A stretch of 27,123 nt of DNA. Source: an uncultured Prevotella sp. (GTDB lineage: Bacteria; Bacteroidota; Bacteroidia; Bacteroidales; Bacteroidaceae). A program made the translations under genes and the position numbers. The notes beneath the pieces were generated by a model, which did no database searches, was not told the origin of the DNA, and saw only the letters and a list, made by a program, of their open reading frames with translations. Of this stretch, positions 24,336-27,123 are shown one piece after another (within the stretch, counting starts at the first letter, position 1; each line of letters starts with the position of its first letter). The stretch spans positions 1 through 27,123 of the forward strand of contig CALEKA010000100.1 in the NCBI GenBank assembly GCA_937898715.1, written 5' to 3'.

Positions 24336-27074
24336 TTAGTTCTCTATCCATCCACCATTAGCTGTGATTCCTCTTACCGAAATATCAAGTCTTTGTTCGA
24401 AACGAGCGTTTGTAAAAAATAATATATGCGCCTCACCGTTGGCATCGGTCTTAACGGATGGATTCCAATATAGCGTTCGACGATGGTCAGACTGGTTGGG
24501 CAAATCAAACCGACGATAGTCTGGTGAATAAAAATCGGTATGAGATGTAAAGCCTTGTATAAGGCGTCGCTCAGTGCCATGCTCGTTTTTAGTACGATAT
24601 AGATTGGGTTGCTCGTATATGTAGAGCATATATTGGTTAGAATAAGAACTTTGTTTGTTCTCTCCAGTTAATATATCGTCTTTCTGTACTCCAGGCACAA
24701 AGCTAATGCTCTTGTATAAATCAGAAGGATTATCAAAGATATTTTCTTCATAACGGTTTAATCCGAATTCATACCAGGGCATATTGTTCACATAGATGGT
24801 CACATAATTGGCATTATATTCCACTCGAGGTTTTTCATAAAGCTGTCTTTTGACAGCTTTTGCCTCTTTTTTCTCTTGTGAGGTTAAACCAGTCGCATCT
24901 TCAGGTTTTTTATTGGAGAATAAATAAGAAGAAGCATTCGTTTCGGTGGGGCGATTTTTTTCAAGTGAAGATATGACATCACTATTGTTTTCCTCATTAT
25001 CATCTTCTTTCTCAAAATGAGCTTTTTCGCCGTAATAGCCATAGCGAGTAACTACAAAATTATTGTCGAGCATGGGTAAGAACTCTCCTAAATCGGGAAT
25101 AGGTTTGCCTTCATCCTTTAGTTGCTCTACGATCTGTGCCACGTTGTAATATTTCAGAGCGCGTTCTTCTCCGTGTTGCTCACCGCCATTCCATGTATAT
25201 CGTCCGCCAGTAAATCCACGATATTTGCCTTTTATGCTTGCAACTGCTTCGCCGAGTGAAGTCGGCAGAGAGTGGGGAATGGTATCGCGCCATGCGAATG
25301 TCTCGGGTTCGTCATTACGCTCATAGACCACAAGGCTATCTCTTTGTATGGGTATGGACAATTGCAAGTCAGGCGCAGTAAGTGCACGTGGACGAGGAGC
25401 AAACCATTGATCGAGTGTCAAGCGTGACCAGGAAGCTCGATTTTTATCACCACTGCGAATATTAAATTGCATAAAGTAGTTCCCATCAAAGTCTGCATGA
25501 TTGGCAAAGGAAAATTGTCCGTTTGTGTCCGTCTGTGTGCTTCCTTGTAGACCTTTCCCATTAAGAGAATAGGCTAACATTTTAAGATTGTAGTTCTTTA
25601 ATGGACGTAGATGATTATTATCTGCATAAAGCGTTCCACGTAAAATGGGAACGTCCTCTATAGGTTGCTTTAATATGAATGGTTCTTTTCCACACATTGT
25701 TGTAAAGTGATTGGCAGTCCATCCTTGTACCATGAGCAAGAGGTCGATCATGCGGCGATGTGCTGCATCGTTCTTAATAAAATATAGTTCTGGATGAGCC
25801 ACGTAGCCTCTTATTTCTGAAGAAAGAAGTAGATCGGCCTCCACGCCTCCATCATTCGTGTCTGTAATATTTCCGCTTGCATCGCGTACGGCTATGGAAA
25901 AGGTGGTTTGAATGGGTCGTTGCTTAGCATCTTTTAATTGCATTTTTACAACTGCAGGTTCATATGCTTCATAAAAAGTCTTGTTTTGCTGCATGCTTAC
26001 GCTCACGTGCTTGTCTTCCTCCTTGGTAATGGGCATCCATATAAGGCGAGTGCTATAACTTTGTCCTTTTACGTCGAATAGCTCTATTCGATTTACGCCT
26101 CCGCGCAAAGCTTTTCGTGGCACGAACATTTCAGTTCCGTTGGAGGTTATGGTTAGTGTGTCGAAATAGCATACCTTTTCTCTGCTTATTGCCGCTAATC
26201 CCAACAAACTATTTGCAGCAAGTGCTGAATCGTTAGCTTGCACTTTGATATTCACGCCATTATTAAAAGCTTCAGCATGCATTGCATAGGGAACGATTGG
26301 CTGAGGTAAGGCAAATTTCCTTCTAGGAACGTTCTTTACCCTGACATAAAATTCTTTCGTCTGTTCGCTTGTAAGGACAAATGTGCCGCGCTCATCATAT
26401 TCGGGTTGGAATTCACTCACTACATTTCCCTCATTATTGCATAATTGTAGTGTGTCGTTTGCCCCGTTCCCAACCCCATCAGTTAATTGAAAAGCAATAT
26501 ACTGCTCTACTCCCTTTGCTCGATACCCACCTTCAGGATAGAATGTAAGTAAGTATTCTTTTTTATTCTTCATCGTATAAGGGCGTGGCATGGCAATAGT
26601 TACGCCCTTATGTGCTTCTGGCATAGGTAACCTAAGATGAGTTAAATTATTAGATGTTTTTTCTTTATTGTTGCTTTCTAAGCCAAATATAGGGACAATA
26701 CGCGAAAATATAGCAGTCTCGTCCCAATTAGTCATCTCACGTGTGTATGCTCTTATTTCGTGATATCCAGGCATTACGGGGCGTTTCAAGCTAAGGCATC
26801 CATCTGCTTGTCCGAGAGAATCCAATCTGAGCATTTGTCTCTCAATCAAGCCTCCATCAGCATTCAGCAATTCCACATACAACACTTTGCTTAAGTCAGT
26901 TGGTCGCAGACTTGAAGCTCGTACCACATAGGCTTTATACCAAAGTGTATCTCCCTCAATGTAACTCGTATTATCCATGTGTAGATATACTTTTTCTCGA
27001 GGATATTTGCGGTCGAATCCAGAGGTGGCTTTAAATAAGTCAAAAAGTTCCTCCGCCGTTTGATGCTGACCCAA
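24336..27074 (-). CDS. MG2/TonB-plug-like exported protein, N-terminus uncertain
   Basis: 912 residues of a large Bacteroidota envelope-protein family. The N-terminal region opens with FDRKYPREKVYLHMDNTSY and EGDTLWYKAYVVRAS, the MG2 (macroglobulin-like) segment usual in this family. Several beta domains follow, and the region around residues 740-820 (YNANYVTIYVNNMPWYEF, SISFVPGV) resembles a TonB-receptor plug. The end (SVKTDANGEAHILFFTNA) is the typical family C-terminus. Homologues normally have a signal peptide. Here the frame starts after a TGA, the first possible start is TTG (27072-27074), and no hydrophobic leader is present. The 49 bases upstream have stops in all three frames. The 5' end is therefore probably truncated or frameshifted. 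Confidence 0.7.
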   Translation of the reverse strand: MGQHQTAEELFDLFKATSGFDRKYPREKVYLHMDNTSYIEGDTLWYKAYVVRASSLRPTDLSKVLYVELLNADGGLIERQMLRLDSLGQADGCLSLKRPVMPGYHEIRAYTREMTNWDETAIFSRIVPIFGLESNNKEKTSNNLTHLRLPMPEAHKGVTIAMPRPYTMKNKKEYLLTFYPEGGYRAKGVEQYIAFQLTDGVGNGANDTLQLCNNEGNVVSEFQPEYDERGTFVLTSEQTKEFYVRVKNVPRRKFALPQPIVPYAMHAEAFNNGVNIKVQANDSALAANSLLGLAAISREKVCYFDTLTITSNGTEMFVPRKALRGGVNRIELFDVKGQSYSTRLIWMPITKEEDKHVSVSMQQNKTFYEAYEPAVVKMQLKDAKQRPIQTTFSIAVRDASGNITDTNDGGVEADLLLSSEIRGYVAHPELYFIKNDAAHRRMIDLLLMVQGWTANHFTTMCGKEPFILKQPIEDVPILRGTLYADNNHLRPLKNYNLKMLAYSLNGKGLQGSTQTDTNGQFSFANHADFDGNYFMQFNIRSGDKNRASWSRLTLDQWFAPRPRALTAPDLQLSIPIQRDSLVVYERNDEPETFAWRDTIPHSLPTSLGEAVASIKGKYRGFTGGRYTWNGGEQHGEERALKYYNVAQIVEQLKDEGKPIPDLGEFLPMLDNNFVVTRYGYYGEKAHFEKEDDNEENNSDVISSLEKNRPTETNASSYLFSNKKPEDATGLTSQEKKEAKAVKRQLYEKPRVEYNANYVTIYVNNMPWYEFGLNRYEENIFDNPSDLYKSISFVPGVQKDDILTGENKQSSYSNQYMLYIYEQPNLYRTKNEHGTERRLIQGFTSHTDFYSPDYRRFDLPNQSDHRRTLYWNPSVKTDANGEAHILFFTNARFEQRLDISVRGITANGGWIEN

Positions 27075-27123
27075 CTTTCACACCCCTAAAAAACTTTCAA
27101 ACTTTTTTCTATCGAAAATGCTA

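Overview
The window looks like chromosomal DNA of an anaerobic Bacteroidales bacterium (Bacteroides/Prevotella-like). The evidence is several promoters with the Bacteroidota TTTG / TAnnTTTG boxes, the acn-icd-citrate synthase cluster, a DUF3244-type protein, a periplasmic-TPR/transmembrane/HTH regulator, an MG2-type exported protein and many signal-peptide or lipobox proteins. No rRNA, tRNA or CRISPR array was seen.

Layout. (1) 1-2315, minus: the rest of a very large mobile-element 'polyvalent' protein, open at the window edge and missing its 5' end, with a possible barnase/EndoU-like nuclease segment and an HExxH peptidase segment. (2) 2418-4100: a WG-repeat lipoprotein with its own promoter and a leader hairpin. 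(3) 4415-9374, minus: aconitase, isocitrate dehydrogenase and citrate synthase, the oxidative branch to 2-oxoglutarate, closed by a strong terminator. The IDH carries residues typical of NAD-dependent enzymes. (4) 9375-10221: a repeat-rich spacer with a foldback, a 22-bp tandem array nested in a larger inverted repeat, and the queDE promoter. (5) 10222-11162, plus: queD-queE (7-deazaguanine synthesis) with a terminator. (6) 11267-16484, minus: an array of paired genes, each pair a small lipoprotein ('B') followed 3-7 bp later by a secreted protein of about 235 aa ('A'). There are four A copies and three B copies. A3 is frameshifted and has lost its B partner, B4 has a premature stop, and a 138-bp MITE lies between A3 and A4. 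(7) 16546-20910, minus: an O-antigen-ligase-like membrane protein with a C-terminal TPR part, a transglutaminase-like protein and a small DUF3244-like protein, behind a good promoter. (8) 21045-22694: a membrane-spanning TPR/HTH regulator that may control region 7 and perhaps region 6. (9) 22976-23998: pheS with promoter and terminator. (10) 24081-24293: a foldback repeat. (11) 24336-27074: an MG2/TonB-plug-like exported protein whose signal peptide is not visible.

Most likely to be new: the decaying A/B pair array. Pair duplication, a 112-bp block 111/112 identical between two A copies, a variable central segment and two broken copies suggest a surface/secreted system diversifying by duplication and gene conversion. 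The C-terminal part of A resembles, from memory only, the helical domain of S46 dipeptidyl-peptidases without the protease.
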